From contig DASUZB010000193.1 of assembly GCA_036377075.1 (NCBI GenBank), positions 1 to 7,735 of the forward strand: 7,735 nt of DNA, read 5' to 3'. The notes beneath the pieces are model-generated. The model searched no databases and was not told where the DNA came from. It saw only the letters and a program-made list of their open reading frames with translations. Origin of the DNA: DASUZB01 sp036377075 (GTDB taxonomy: Bacteria > Actinomycetota > CALGFH01). Below are positions 1 through 4,961 of the stretch, one piece after another (the first letter of the stretch is position 1; each line of letters starts with the position of its first letter). A program made the translations under genes and the position numbers.

Positions 1-19
1 CACCGGTGGCACGGTCCCG

Positions 20-457
20 TCAGCAGGGCCAGCCCGCGTTCGTCGCGGTGGTGCAGGTGGTCGTCCCCCTGCCGGCGCAGCGCCGCTGCGCCTCGCGGTT
101 GACGAACGCGAGCTGCTGCTCGTGGGTGGCGTTGGGCCCCAGCCGCTTGGCAGCCTTGGTGATGTCCAGCACCAGCTGGAAGTCGGCGGTCGTCAGGCCC
201 ATCTCCTGGTAGTCGTAGCCCTTGTCGTGGTTGGGCTTGAGCAGCTCGTTGGCCCAGTAGCCGACCTGCAGCGCGCAGGTCTCGGCGGCGGTGCGCAGCC
301 GGCTGCTGGTGGTCGCCTCGGCTGCCGGGTGGTCGGGCGTCCCACCGCAGGCGGCGAGGAGGAGCATCGCGCCGCAGGCCAGGGCGGCCACGCGCAGCCT
401 GCCGCCCGCCGCCATCCTCGCCGCGGCGCGGGGTGCCGCGCCAGGATGAATGGCCAT
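20..457 (-). CDS. Small predicted lipoprotein of unknown function
   Basis: This gene encodes a 145-residue secreted lipoprotein that I cannot assign to a family. The start at 457 is chosen because AGGAGG lies about 9 nt upstream; the frame stays open further upstream but has no comparable ribosome binding site. Residues 1-36 form a long export signal: an Arg-containing N-region, then a hydrophobic run (AALACGAMLLL). It ends in a textbook lipobox, L34-A35-A36-C37, so C37 should be lipidated and the protein anchored to the outer face of the membrane. The mature part is about 108 residues, probably helical in the middle (EMGLTTADFQLVLDITKAAK), with four more cysteines (C61, C127, C135, C145) that could form disulfides. 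The Thr/Cys-rich tail is low in complexity. It is divergent from the lipoprotein gene at 664, across a perfect palindrome. The lipoprotein call is firm; the function is unknown. Confidence 0.8.
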   Translation of the reverse strand: MAIHPGAAPRAAARMAAGGRLRVAALACGAMLLLAACGGTPDHPAAEATTSSRLRTAAETCALQVGYWANELLKPNHDKGYDYQEMGLTTADFQLVLDITKAAKRLGPNATHEQQLAFVNREAQRRCAGRGTTTCTTATNAGWPC

Positions 458-518
458 GTTGGTCGCCCTCCTCAGCCTGCCCGGCCCCCAACCGGCTAGC
501 CCTGCCACCAGCCTTTCG

Positions 519-524
519 AGAATA
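519..524 (-). promoter_or_regulatory. Candidate -10 box for the leftward lipoprotein gene
   Basis: TATTCT on the minus strand fits the TAnnnT pattern of actinobacterial -10 elements and stands out in GC-rich sequence. It would start transcription near 512, leaving a leader of about 55 nt before the start codon at 457. The position 17-18 bp upstream, where a -35 would sit, falls inside the 24-bp palindrome at 531-554 and does not resemble TTGACA. Confidence 0.3.
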
Positions 525-530
525 CCGAAC

Positions 531-554
531 CGGGCCGTCACCGGTGACGGCCCG
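531..554. promoter_or_regulatory. Perfect 24-bp palindrome between divergent lipoprotein genes
   Basis: The half-site CGGGCCGTCACC is followed directly by its exact reverse complement, with no spacer and no mismatch; the centre lies between 542 and 543. It sits 73 bp before the left gene's start and 109 bp before the right gene's start, overlapping the expected -35 position of the left gene. Divergent flanks argue against a terminator, and a dyad with no loop suits a dimeric DNA-binding protein better than an RNA hairpin. The operator role is inference. Confidence 0.5.
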
Positions 555-663
555 CTCCCGGCCCTCGGGCGGGGCCGTCGGGAACCTCGGCCGCCGCAAG
601 AGCGTCGAACGGGTCAGCGGCCAGACCACGCCGGTGCGTGCCGCGAGCGGCAGGAGGCGTGCG

Positions 664-1155
664 ATGCACCAACGACGCCGGGCGCTGCGCGGACGGATGC
701 TGCCGGTTCTGGTGGCGCTCTGCGCGATCCTGGCCGGGGGCTGCGCCGGGCAGGGTTCCCCGGCCGGCGACGGCCAGCCCTCCGGGGCCAGCCTGGCCAC
801 CCGCCAGCCCCGCACGACCACCGTCACCTTGCGCGACGCCGGCCGCACCGTGACCCTCCGGGTCGGCGACCGGCTCGACGTCGGGCTCGGCACGTCCAGG
901 CAGACCGGCGACGAGTGGCGGCTGATCAGCTACCCGGAGGCGCTGCTGTCGCTGCTGCCGGCGCCCGCCGGCCACTACCGCTTCGCCGCCGCCGCGCCCG
1001 GCCGGGGGATCCTGGCGGCGAACCCCACCCTCGTCTGCGCGCCGACCGACAACCCCAATCCCGTCCTGTGCCCCCCGACGGACGCCCGCACCAGGGCCAC
1101 GCCGCAGCGTCCTCCTCGCACGCGCTTCCGCCTTACCATCCAGGTGTCGCGCTGA
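664..1155 (+). CDS. Predicted lipoprotein with chagasin-like (I42) core
   Basis: This gene encodes a 163-residue exported protein. The ATG at 664 follows AGGAGG (652-657) with a 6-nt spacer. An Arg-rich N-terminus (residues 3-11) leads into a hydrophobic stretch ending in LAGGC, so C27 is the probable lipidated residue; the lipobox is slightly atypical, with Ala at -3. After a Ser/Pro/Gly-rich linker, residues about 50-163 read as a small beta protein: a TVTL strand, VGDRLDVGL, the turn TGDEW (T81-W85), then FAAAAPGRGILAA and a final FRLTIQV strand. This order resembles chagasin-type cysteine-protease inhibitors (MEROPS I42), whose NPTTGxxW loop matches TGDEW only in part. The RPW motif is absent, and a Pro-rich insertion bounded by C125 and C136 takes its place, probably disulfide-closed. 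Protease inhibition is therefore a guess; the lipoprotein call is well supported. Confidence 0.78.
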   Translation: MHQRRRALRGRMLPVLVALCAILAGGCAGQGSPAGDGQPSGASLATRQPRTTTVTLRDAGRTVTLRVGDRLDVGLGTSRQTGDEWRLISYPEALLSLLPAPAGHYRFAAAAPGRGILAANPTLVCAPTDNPNPVLCPPTDARTRATPQRPPRTRFRLTIQVSR

Positions 1156-1180
1156 CCCGCGGTCCGCGGCCTGTCCCGGG

Positions 1181-1197
1181 GCCGCCGGCGCGGCGGT
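1181..1197 (+). terminator. Possible hairpin terminator after the chagasin-like gene
   Basis: CCGCC at 1182-1186 pairs with GGCGG at 1192-1196. The stem is extended inward by a G-C pair and outward by a G-U pair, leaving a 3-nt loop, 25 bp after the stop codon. There is no U-tract. Such short GC stems arise easily by chance at this base composition. Confidence 0.3.
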
Positions 1198-1251
1198 CGC
1201 TCCACGGTGGCGGCGCCAGGCGCGCCGCCCGACGACGAGGCGAGGCACGCC

Positions 1252-1625
1252 ATGACCGATGCTGGTCCCCGTGACCCCAGCGCACCCGTCGGGCAGCCGG
1301 TATGGCTCGCGCTGATGCACACGGCCGGACCGGGCGCGCCCGCCGCCGGCGGGGCTCGATCTTCCAGCACCCGGACTTTCCCGAGCACGTGGCGTTCCTC
1401 GAGCGCCTGCGCGCCGCCGGGGTGCTGGTCGCCGCCGGGCCGCTCGGCGGCCCCGACGACGGCGGCGCGCCACCGTCCGGCGCCGACGGCATGACCGTCG
1501 TCCGGGCCGCCGGCGAGCGGCAGGCGGCCGAGCTCGCCCGCCAGGCCGCCGAGGAGGACCGCAGCGTCACCCGCGGCCTGCTGCAGGTCGACGTCCGCCG
1601 CTGGCACGTCAAGTTCACCGGCTGA
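1252..1625 (+). pseudogene. YCII-family protein gene interrupted by a -1 frameshift
   Basis: Two adjacent frames together give one YCII-related protein, a small ferredoxin-like fold of poorly known function. The first part starts at the ATG at 1252 and contains VWLALMHTAGPGAPAAGG, the typical first strand and linker. The second part, in the frame of codons starting at 1353, continues with SIFQHPDFPEHVAFLERL, then VLVAAGPLGG, GMTVVRA and the closing VRRWHVKF. The frames switch near 1351-1358, at the run of four G in GGCGGGGCTC. One extra G there would restore AGGGSIF and one continuous protein of about 124 residues. If the sequence is correct this is a pseudogene, since the N-terminal frame runs out of YCII-like sequence at once. 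A one-base homopolymer error is equally possible. Only weak GAGG-like sequence precedes the ATG. Confidence 0.75.
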
Positions 1626-1643
1626 CCGGCCGCCACACGACGG

Positions 1644-1671
1644 CGCGGGCGCCCCCCCGGGAGCGCCCGCG
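1644..1671. terminator. Bidirectional terminator between convergent genes
   Basis: CGCGGGCGC (1644-1652) and GCGCCCGCG (1663-1671) form a perfect 9-bp stem with a 10-nt C-rich loop. The hairpin begins 18 bp after the YCII-family stop and ends 18 bp before the stop codon of the opposing SWIM gene. It lacks a U-tract, as many actinobacterial terminators do. Its position between two convergent gene ends supports use from both sides. Confidence 0.65.
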
Positions 1672-1689
1672 TGGTGCGGGTGGAGCGCG

Positions 1690-2127
1690 TCAGGCGGCCT
1701 CGGCCGCGCCGGCCTCGGGCCGGCGCCCGCCGGTGCGGGCGAGCAGCAGGCGGAGGCCGCGCGCCTGGGCGCGTTCGGGCAGCCGCCAGGCGCCGTCGTG
1801 CCAGCGGGCGAGGCTCTCGCGCTCCAGCCGGCGGCCGGCGAGGGCGGCGTGCTTGCAGGGGACCGGGAGGTAGGCCCGGTGGGTGCCGGAGCGGCAGGTG
1901 CAGCCGATCATGACGGTGCCGTCGCGCACGCCGCGCACCCAGACGCGGTGGCTTCCGGGCACGGAGTCGGACTTGACCAGGATCGACCCGTCGGGGAGCA
2001 CGCGGGCGTTGTGCCCGCTCTCGACGGCGCGGACCTCGGCGGCGAGCCCGTACGCGGGGTGCCATCCACGCTCGCCGGAATCGGCGAACGCGGCCTGAGC
2101 GACAGGAGTAACAGCTTCTTCCTTCAT
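1690..2127 (-). CDS. Stand-alone SWIM zinc-finger protein
   Basis: This gene encodes a 145-residue cytoplasmic protein. The signature is a SWIM zinc finger, C-x-C-x12-C-x-H: C76, C78, C91 and H93 in GCTCRSG...PCKHAAL. In known proteins this module binds zinc and mediates DNA or protein contacts. Upstream of it, residues about 38-74 (NARVLPDGSILVKS, HRVWVRGV) look like the beta-strand lead-in that usually precedes SWIM fingers. The C-terminal 35 residues are Arg/Ala-rich and probably helical. SWIM fingers often accompany SNF2-type helicases or transposases; no such domain is present here, so this is a minimal SWIM protein with an unknown partner. The start at 2127 is chosen because TACAAT ends 6 nt before the ATG and no Shine-Dalgarno sequence exists, pointing to leaderless translation. 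An in-frame ATG at 2187 also lacks a ribosome binding site and would place that promoter inside the gene. Confidence 0.85.
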   Translation of the reverse strand: MKEEAVTPVAQAAFADSGERGWHPAYGLAAEVRAVESGHNARVLPDGSILVKSDSVPGSHRVWVRGVRDGTVMIGCTCRSGTHRAYLPVPCKHAALAGRRLERESLARWHDGAWRLPERAQARGLRLLLARTGGRRPEAGAAEAA

Positions 2128-2133
2128 GTGTTC

Positions 2134-2139
2134 ATTGTA
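2134..2139 (-). promoter_or_regulatory. -10 box TACAAT giving a leaderless SWIM mRNA
   Basis: TACAAT on the minus strand differs from TATAAT at one position. It lies exactly 6 nt (GAACAC) upstream of the ATG at 2127, so the usual start-site distance puts transcript position +1 on the A of ATG. No purine-rich ribosome binding site lies within 20 nt upstream. No convincing -35 is present at 16-18 bp; the best hexamer there is TGGCTG. Leaderless mRNAs are common in Actinomycetota. Confidence 0.6.
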
Positions 2140-2314
2140 CCGGAACTGCGCCTTTCCAGCCACGAGAAACCGCAGGTCAGCGTGCATATGAGGGGTTTCA
2201 CCGGGGTCGCCCGTCCGGCCCCGTCCGGCACGCCGACCCTTCCCAGCGTCGGGGCTCTGGTAGACGCTTGACCCGGAGGGTTCAGGACCGGGCGACGGGG
2301 ACGAGGCGAGGGCC

Positions 2315-2944
2315 GTGGGGCGGGTTCGGCGTGACCTCATCGTGTTGGTGGCGAGCCTGGCGGTGTTCGCGGTCTGCGCGGTGGTGGTGGCCAACGGGCG
2401 GGTCGGCCCCGCCGAGCGGGCCGTGTTCCACGCCGTCAACGGGCTGCCTAGCTGGCTCTACCGGCCGATGCTGCTGGCACAGTACCTGGGCGTGCTGGCG
2501 ATGCCGCTGGTGGTGGCGCTGGGCGCGCTGGCGGCGCGGCGCTGGCGGCTGGCCGCCGCGCTGGTGCTGGTGGTGCCGCTGAAGCTCGGCCTCGAGCGGA
2601 TCCCCAAGCAGCTGGTGCAGCGGGAGCGTCCGGGCACCACGGTCCCCGACGCGATCCTGCGCGGGGTGCACCCCGGCGGGCTGAGCTTCACCTCCGGGCA
2701 CGCCATCATCACCTTCGCGATCGCCGGGCTGCTCCTGCTGGTGCTGCCGCGGCGCTGGGGCGTGGTCGCGGTCGTGCTCGCCAGCCTCAACGCGGTCGCT
2801 CGGGTGTACCTGGGCGCGCACAACCCCCTCGACGTGGTCGGCGGGGCCGCCATCGGCCTGGCGATCGCCGCCGCCCTCGACCTGGTCCTCGACGTCGCCC
2901 ACGAGCGGCGGGGGACCCGCCGCGAGCGGGAGCGGATCCCCTGA
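2315..2944 (+). CDS. PAP2-family membrane phosphatase
   Basis: This gene encodes a 209-residue integral membrane phosphatase of the type-2 phosphatidic acid phosphatase (PAP2) superfamily. Members dephosphorylate lipid phosphates such as phosphatidate or undecaprenyl pyrophosphate; the exact substrate cannot be read here. All three signature motifs are present. C1 is K98-x6-R105-P106. C2 is F125-T-S127-G128-H129, a TSGH variant of PSGH. C3 is R163-x5-H169-x3-D173 in ARVYLGAHNPLDVVGG. H169 is the expected phosphohistidine nucleophile, H129 the acid and D173 its partner. Hydrophobic segments are visible at about 8-26, 53-72, 79-92, 131-145, 148-160 and 176-193. The C-terminus is a charged cytosolic tail (HERRGTRRERERIP). 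The start is GTG at 2315 after a purine-rich GAGGCGAGGG stretch. It converges on the PspC-domain gene 21 bp away. Confidence 0.92.
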   Translation: MGRVRRDLIVLVASLAVFAVCAVVVANGRVGPAERAVFHAVNGLPSWLYRPMLLAQYLGVLAMPLVVALGALAARRWRLAAALVLVVPLKLGLERIPKQLVQRERPGTTVPDAILRGVHPGGLSFTSGHAIITFAIAGLLLLVLPRRWGVVAVVLASLNAVARVYLGAHNPLDVVGGAAIGLAIAAALDLVLDVAHERRGTRRERERIP

Positions 2945-2955
2945 CCTTCGGGTCG
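2942..2955. terminator. Small UUCG-tetraloop hairpin between convergent gene ends
   Basis: GACC-TTCG-GGTC at 2943-2954 gives a four-pair stem closed by C(UUCG)G, an unusually stable tetraloop, with a possible U-G pair outside. It overlaps the PAP2 stop codon and lies 11 bp before the PspC stop codon. The stem is short, so a terminator role is tentative. Confidence 0.3.
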
Positions 2956-2965
2956 TGCGTGCGGC

Positions 2966-3157
2966 CTACGGCTCGTTGGGGACGATGATCCACAACGCCA
3001 GGTAGAGGATGACGCCGGAGCCTCCCAGCACGGCCAGCACCACGAACAGCACCCGCATCAGCGTCGGGTCGAGGTTGAAGTAGCTGGCGAGGCCGCCGCA
3101 GACACCGCCCAGCTTGCGGTCGCTCCGGCTGCGGTACAGCTTGCGGGTCGCCTCCAT
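2966..3157 (-). CDS. PspC-domain small membrane protein
   Basis: This gene encodes a 63-residue protein that is almost entirely a PspC domain. The conserved features are visible: KLYRS (6-10), a following Asp-Arg-Lys, the hallmark GGVCGGLASYFNLDPTLMRV (17-36), and one long hydrophobic segment (about 36-59) ending LALWIIVP. In enterobacteria the PspC domain belongs to the phage-shock response to membrane damage. In Actinomycetota, short PspC proteins like this one occur alone and are presumed to sense membrane stress or have a structural role. The start at 3157 has GGAAAGG upstream as ribosome binding site; that site lies in the loop of a small inverted repeat (CACCG/CGGTG, 3160-3175). No pspA or other phage-shock gene is nearby. 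The gene is divergent from the exported phosphoesterase. Confidence 0.92.
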   Translation of the reverse strand: MEATRKLYRSRSDRKLGGVCGGLASYFNLDPTLMRVLFVVLAVLGGSGVILYLALWIIVPNEP

Positions 3158-3234
3158 GGCACCGCCTTTCCGGTGGCGGCCCCGCCGGCCGCTCGTCGCT
3201 GCCGACCGGTCCGCGGGCTCGTCCCTTCGCCTTC

Positions 3235-3260
3235 TGGCCGGGCGGCTCGCCGCCTGGCCA
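3235..3260. repeat. Compact 12-bp hairpin
   Basis: TGGCCGGGCGGC (3235-3246) pairs with GCCGCCTGGCCA (3249-3260). All positions are complementary apart from one G-U pair (3240/3255), around a TC centre, so a few inner bases must open as the loop. It lies 78 bp upstream of the PspC start. It could be an operator dyad, the end of an untranslated RNA, or a repetitive palindrome; the sequence alone does not decide. Confidence 0.5.
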
Positions 3261-3290
3261 ATGGACCATCCTTGCCGCTGCTCGGCTTGT

Positions 3291-3346
3291 CAAGGCCGGA
3301 CCGGCTCCGCGCCTTGGGCCCGCCGAGCGGAGCCGGACCGGCCTTG
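3291..3346. repeat. Long inverted repeat, 19 of 20 bp paired, 16-nt loop
   Basis: The arm CAAGGCCGGACCGGCTCCGC (3291-3310) is mirrored by 3327-3346, with only one A-A mismatch at 3300/3337. The loop covers 3311-3326. Each arm contains a near-palindromic CCGGACCGG core. It lies 134 bp from the PspC start and 145 bp from the phosphoesterase start. No run of T follows on either side. Candidates are a factor-independent terminator of a small RNA, a REP-like repetitive element, or a structured leader if transcription starts upstream. Confidence 0.6.
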
Positions 3347-3402
3347 CGCCATCCCAGCGCGTGCGAGCATGCCTGCCGTACACGACCCCCGCCTCCTGGG
3401 CA

Positions 3403-3416
3403 TTACCACTCGGTAA
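3403..3416. promoter_or_regulatory. TTACC-N4-GGTAA operator-like dyad
   Basis: TTACC-ACTC-GGTAA is a perfect inverted repeat with 5-bp arms and a 4-bp spacer, 75 bp upstream of the phosphoesterase ATG in the least GC-rich part of the region. Arm length and spacing suit a TetR-like dimeric regulator. Just downstream, TCATACTC occurs twice (3427-3434 and 3437-3444) at 10-bp spacing, about one helical turn; each copy includes a CATACT that could serve as a -10. The regulator is not encoded in this window. Confidence 0.4.
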
Positions 3417-3490
3417 CACGATTCGGTCATACTCCCTCATACTCGGACACCCTCGACCTTCTGAGTCCCCCGCGACGGTGGAGGCGGCGA

Positions 3491-4822
3491 ATGGCTGAAG
3501 TGACCCGGCGTGAGTTCCTGGTGGGTACGGCGGGAGCGGTGGCGGCGGCCGCCGCGGCGGGCGCGACCGCGGCGGCGTCCAGCGCGCAGACCGCCGCGGC
3601 GGCGCTGCCGGCGCCGGCGGACTCGGGCATCGACCACGTCGTCGTGGTGATGATGGAGAACCGCTCGTTCGACCACTACCTCGGCTGGCTGCCCGGCGCC
3701 GACGGCAAGCAGGCCGGCCTGACCTTCACCGACCGGGACGGCGCCGCCCACCAGACCCACCACCTGACCGTCCCGTACGGCTGCGGTTTTCACGACCCCG
3801 ACCATTCCTACGAGGGCGGCCGCACCGAGCTCAACGGCGGCGCGTGCGACGGCTGGCTGCGCGCCGGGGCCAACGACGTCTTCTCCATCGGCTACTTCCT
3901 GGCGGGCGACCTCGGCTTCTACGGCCACGCGGCGCGCGACTGGACCGTCTGCGACCGCTACTTCGCCGCCGTGATGGCGCCGACCTACCCCAACCGGTTC
4001 TTCATGCACGCCGCGCAGACCGACCGCAAGACCACCTCGGTGGACAGGGTCGCCGCCATGCCGGCGATCTGGGACCGGCTCGCCGCCGCCGGCGTGAAGG
4101 GCCGCTACTTCTTCGGCGACGTGCCCTTCACCGCGCTGTGGGGGACGAGGTACCTCGGCATCAGCCGCCCGATCTCGGAGTTCTACTCCGCCGCGGCGGC
4201 CGGCACGCTGCCGCCGGTCAGCTACGTCGACCCGGCGTTCCTCGGCGAGGCGGTGCCCGGCCTGGCCGAGGACGAGCACCCGCTCGCCGACATCCGCCTG
4301 GGCCAGCACTTCCTCGGCAAGGTCTACAACGCGGTCGTGTCCAGCCCGAACTGGGCGCGGACCGTGCTGGTGATCACCTACGACGAGTGGGGCGGCTTCT
4401 TCGACCACGTGGTCCCGTCGGAGGGGCCCGACCCCAACCCCGACCTCGGCATGGGACTGCGCGGCTTCCGCGTGCCCTGCCTGGTGATCTCGCCGCGGTC
4501 GAGGCGCGGGCAGGTGGTCCACGGCCTGTACGACCACACCTCGGTGCTGAAGATGATCGAGTGGCGCTTCGGCCTGTCGCCCCTGACCGTCCGCGACGCC
4601 GCCGCCAACAACCTCGCCGAGGTCCTCGACTTCGAGCACCCGCCGGTGCTGCAGGCGCCCCGCTACGACGTCCCCAAGCCGCTGACCTTCGGCTGCCTCC
4701 TGCCGACCCACGCCCACAGCGGCGAGGACTGGCCCGACCTTGCGCAGGTCGCCCGGCGCCGCGGCTTCAACGTCAAGGCGAACCTCTCCGCCGCGCGCCA
4801 GCCCGCGAAGACGCCGGGGTAG
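3491..4822 (+). CDS. Tat-exported phosphoesterase, phospholipase C/AcpA family
   Basis: This gene encodes a 443-residue secreted hydrolase of the phosphoesterase family (PF04185) that includes bacterial phospholipases C and acid phosphatase AcpA. The start at 3491 has GGAGG (3480-3484) 6 nt upstream and puts a twin-arginine motif at the N-terminus: T5-R6-R7-E8-F9-L10, followed by an Ala-rich hydrophobic stretch to about residue 38. The family landmarks follow in order. HVVVVMMENRSFDHYLG supplies metal ligands E56-N57. APTYPNRFF carries T165 at the expected nucleophile position. TYDEWGGFFDH carries D298-E299. YDHTSVLKMIEW starts at Y347. Length and motif order look complete. The likely role is removal of phosphate head groups from phospholipids or phosphate esters outside the membrane; phospholipase versus phosphatase cannot be decided. 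Such enzymes are often induced by phosphate starvation, but I see no clear Pho box. Confidence 0.92.
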   Translation: MAEVTRREFLVGTAGAVAAAAAAGATAAASSAQTAAAALPAPADSGIDHVVVVMMENRSFDHYLGWLPGADGKQAGLTFTDRDGAAHQTHHLTVPYGCGFHDPDHSYEGGRTELNGGACDGWLRAGANDVFSIGYFLAGDLGFYGHAARDWTVCDRYFAAVMAPTYPNRFFMHAAQTDRKTTSVDRVAAMPAIWDRLAAAGVKGRYFFGDVPFTALWGTRYLGISRPISEFYSAAAAGTLPPVSYVDPAFLGEAVPGLAEDEHPLADIRLGQHFLGKVYNAVVSSPNWARTVLVITYDEWGGFFDHVVPSEGPDPNPDLGMGLRGFRVPCLVISPRSRRGQVVHGLYDHTSVLKMIEWRFGLSPLTVRDAAANNLAEVLDFEHPPVLQAPRYDVPKPLTFGCLLPTHAHSGEDWPDLAQVARRRGFNVKANLSAARQPAKTPG

Positions 4823-4841
4823 CCGGGACGCCGGTCGCCGC

Positions 4842-4865
4842 GCCGAGGCTTCCGCGCGCCTCGGT
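4842..4865 (+). terminator. Terminator of the phosphoesterase gene
   Basis: CCGAGGC (4843-4849) and GCCTCGG (4858-4864) form a perfect 7-bp stem with an 8-nt loop, plus an outer G-U pair. It begins 20 bp after the stop codon. It has no U-tract, consistent with the other hairpins here, and separates the phosphoesterase gene from the pentapeptide gene. Confidence 0.6.
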
Positions 4866-4914
4866 CCGCCCGCACCGGTCGTGACGCCGGAGCGGGTCCC
4901 TGCCGCCACCCCGC

Positions 4915-4939
4915 CGGCCGGTGGGAGAATCACCGGCCG
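4915..4939 (+). promoter_or_regulatory. 9-bp dyad with GGAGAAT loop in the pentapeptide gene leader
   Basis: CGGCCGGTG (4915-4923) and CACCGGCCG (4931-4939) are perfect inverted arms around GGAGAAT. The dyad ends 22 nt before the ATG at 4962. As RNA it would be a stable leader hairpin; as DNA it would be a 25-bp operator. It lies 50 bp beyond the phosphoesterase terminator, so it most likely belongs to the downstream gene. Confidence 0.45.
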
Positions 4940-4961
4940 AATCCCGGCCCGTGGGAGGGCG

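Larger units (their letters stand above)
3158..3490. other. 333-bp gene-free, structure-rich divergent region
   Basis: This stretch separates the PspC gene (-) from the phosphoesterase gene (+), and I see no coding sequence with a plausible start and ribosome binding site. The frame of the phosphoesterase is open leftward to 3173, but the Tat signal and ribosome binding site fix the start at 3491. From left to right it holds a compact hairpin (3235-3260), a long inverted repeat (3291-3346), a TTACC/GGTAA dyad (3403-3416) and a TCATACTC tandem repeat (3427-3444). The last 90 bp are less GC-rich than the rest, as expected of a promoter. Confidence 0.6.

Noticed and set aside
20..541. Longer start at 541 for the left lipoprotein
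   Set aside because: It lacks a ribosome binding site, starts inside the 24-bp palindrome, and would place 28 non-signal residues before the lipoprotein signal.
1345..1360. Programmed -1 ribosomal frameshift in the YCII gene
   Set aside because: The G4 run is not a canonical X-XXY-YYZ slippery heptamer, I see no convincing downstream pseudoknot, and small YCII proteins are not known to need frameshifting. A missing base is simpler.
538..1473. A 311-codon minus-strand frame across the chagasin-like gene and the start of the YCII gene
   Set aside because: It is an Arg/Ala/Gly-rich antisense shadow with no domain and no ribosome binding site; it starts inside the broken YCII gene.
3381..3450. 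Pho box upstream of the phosphoesterase
   Set aside because: TCGGT occurs twice in the region, but there is no run of 11-bp direct repeat units resembling the known actinobacterial PhoP site.
3173..3490. Upstream extension of the phosphoesterase reading frame
   Set aside because: The frame is open, but the extension would bury the Tat motif about 110 residues inside the protein and run through two large hairpins. A good GGAGG precedes the ATG at 3491.
4740..4961. Upstream extension of the pentapeptide frame overlapping the phosphoesterase end
   Set aside because: It would cross the phosphoesterase terminator and the leader dyad and adds only Arg/Pro-rich sequence. The hydrophobic N-terminus fits a start at 4962.
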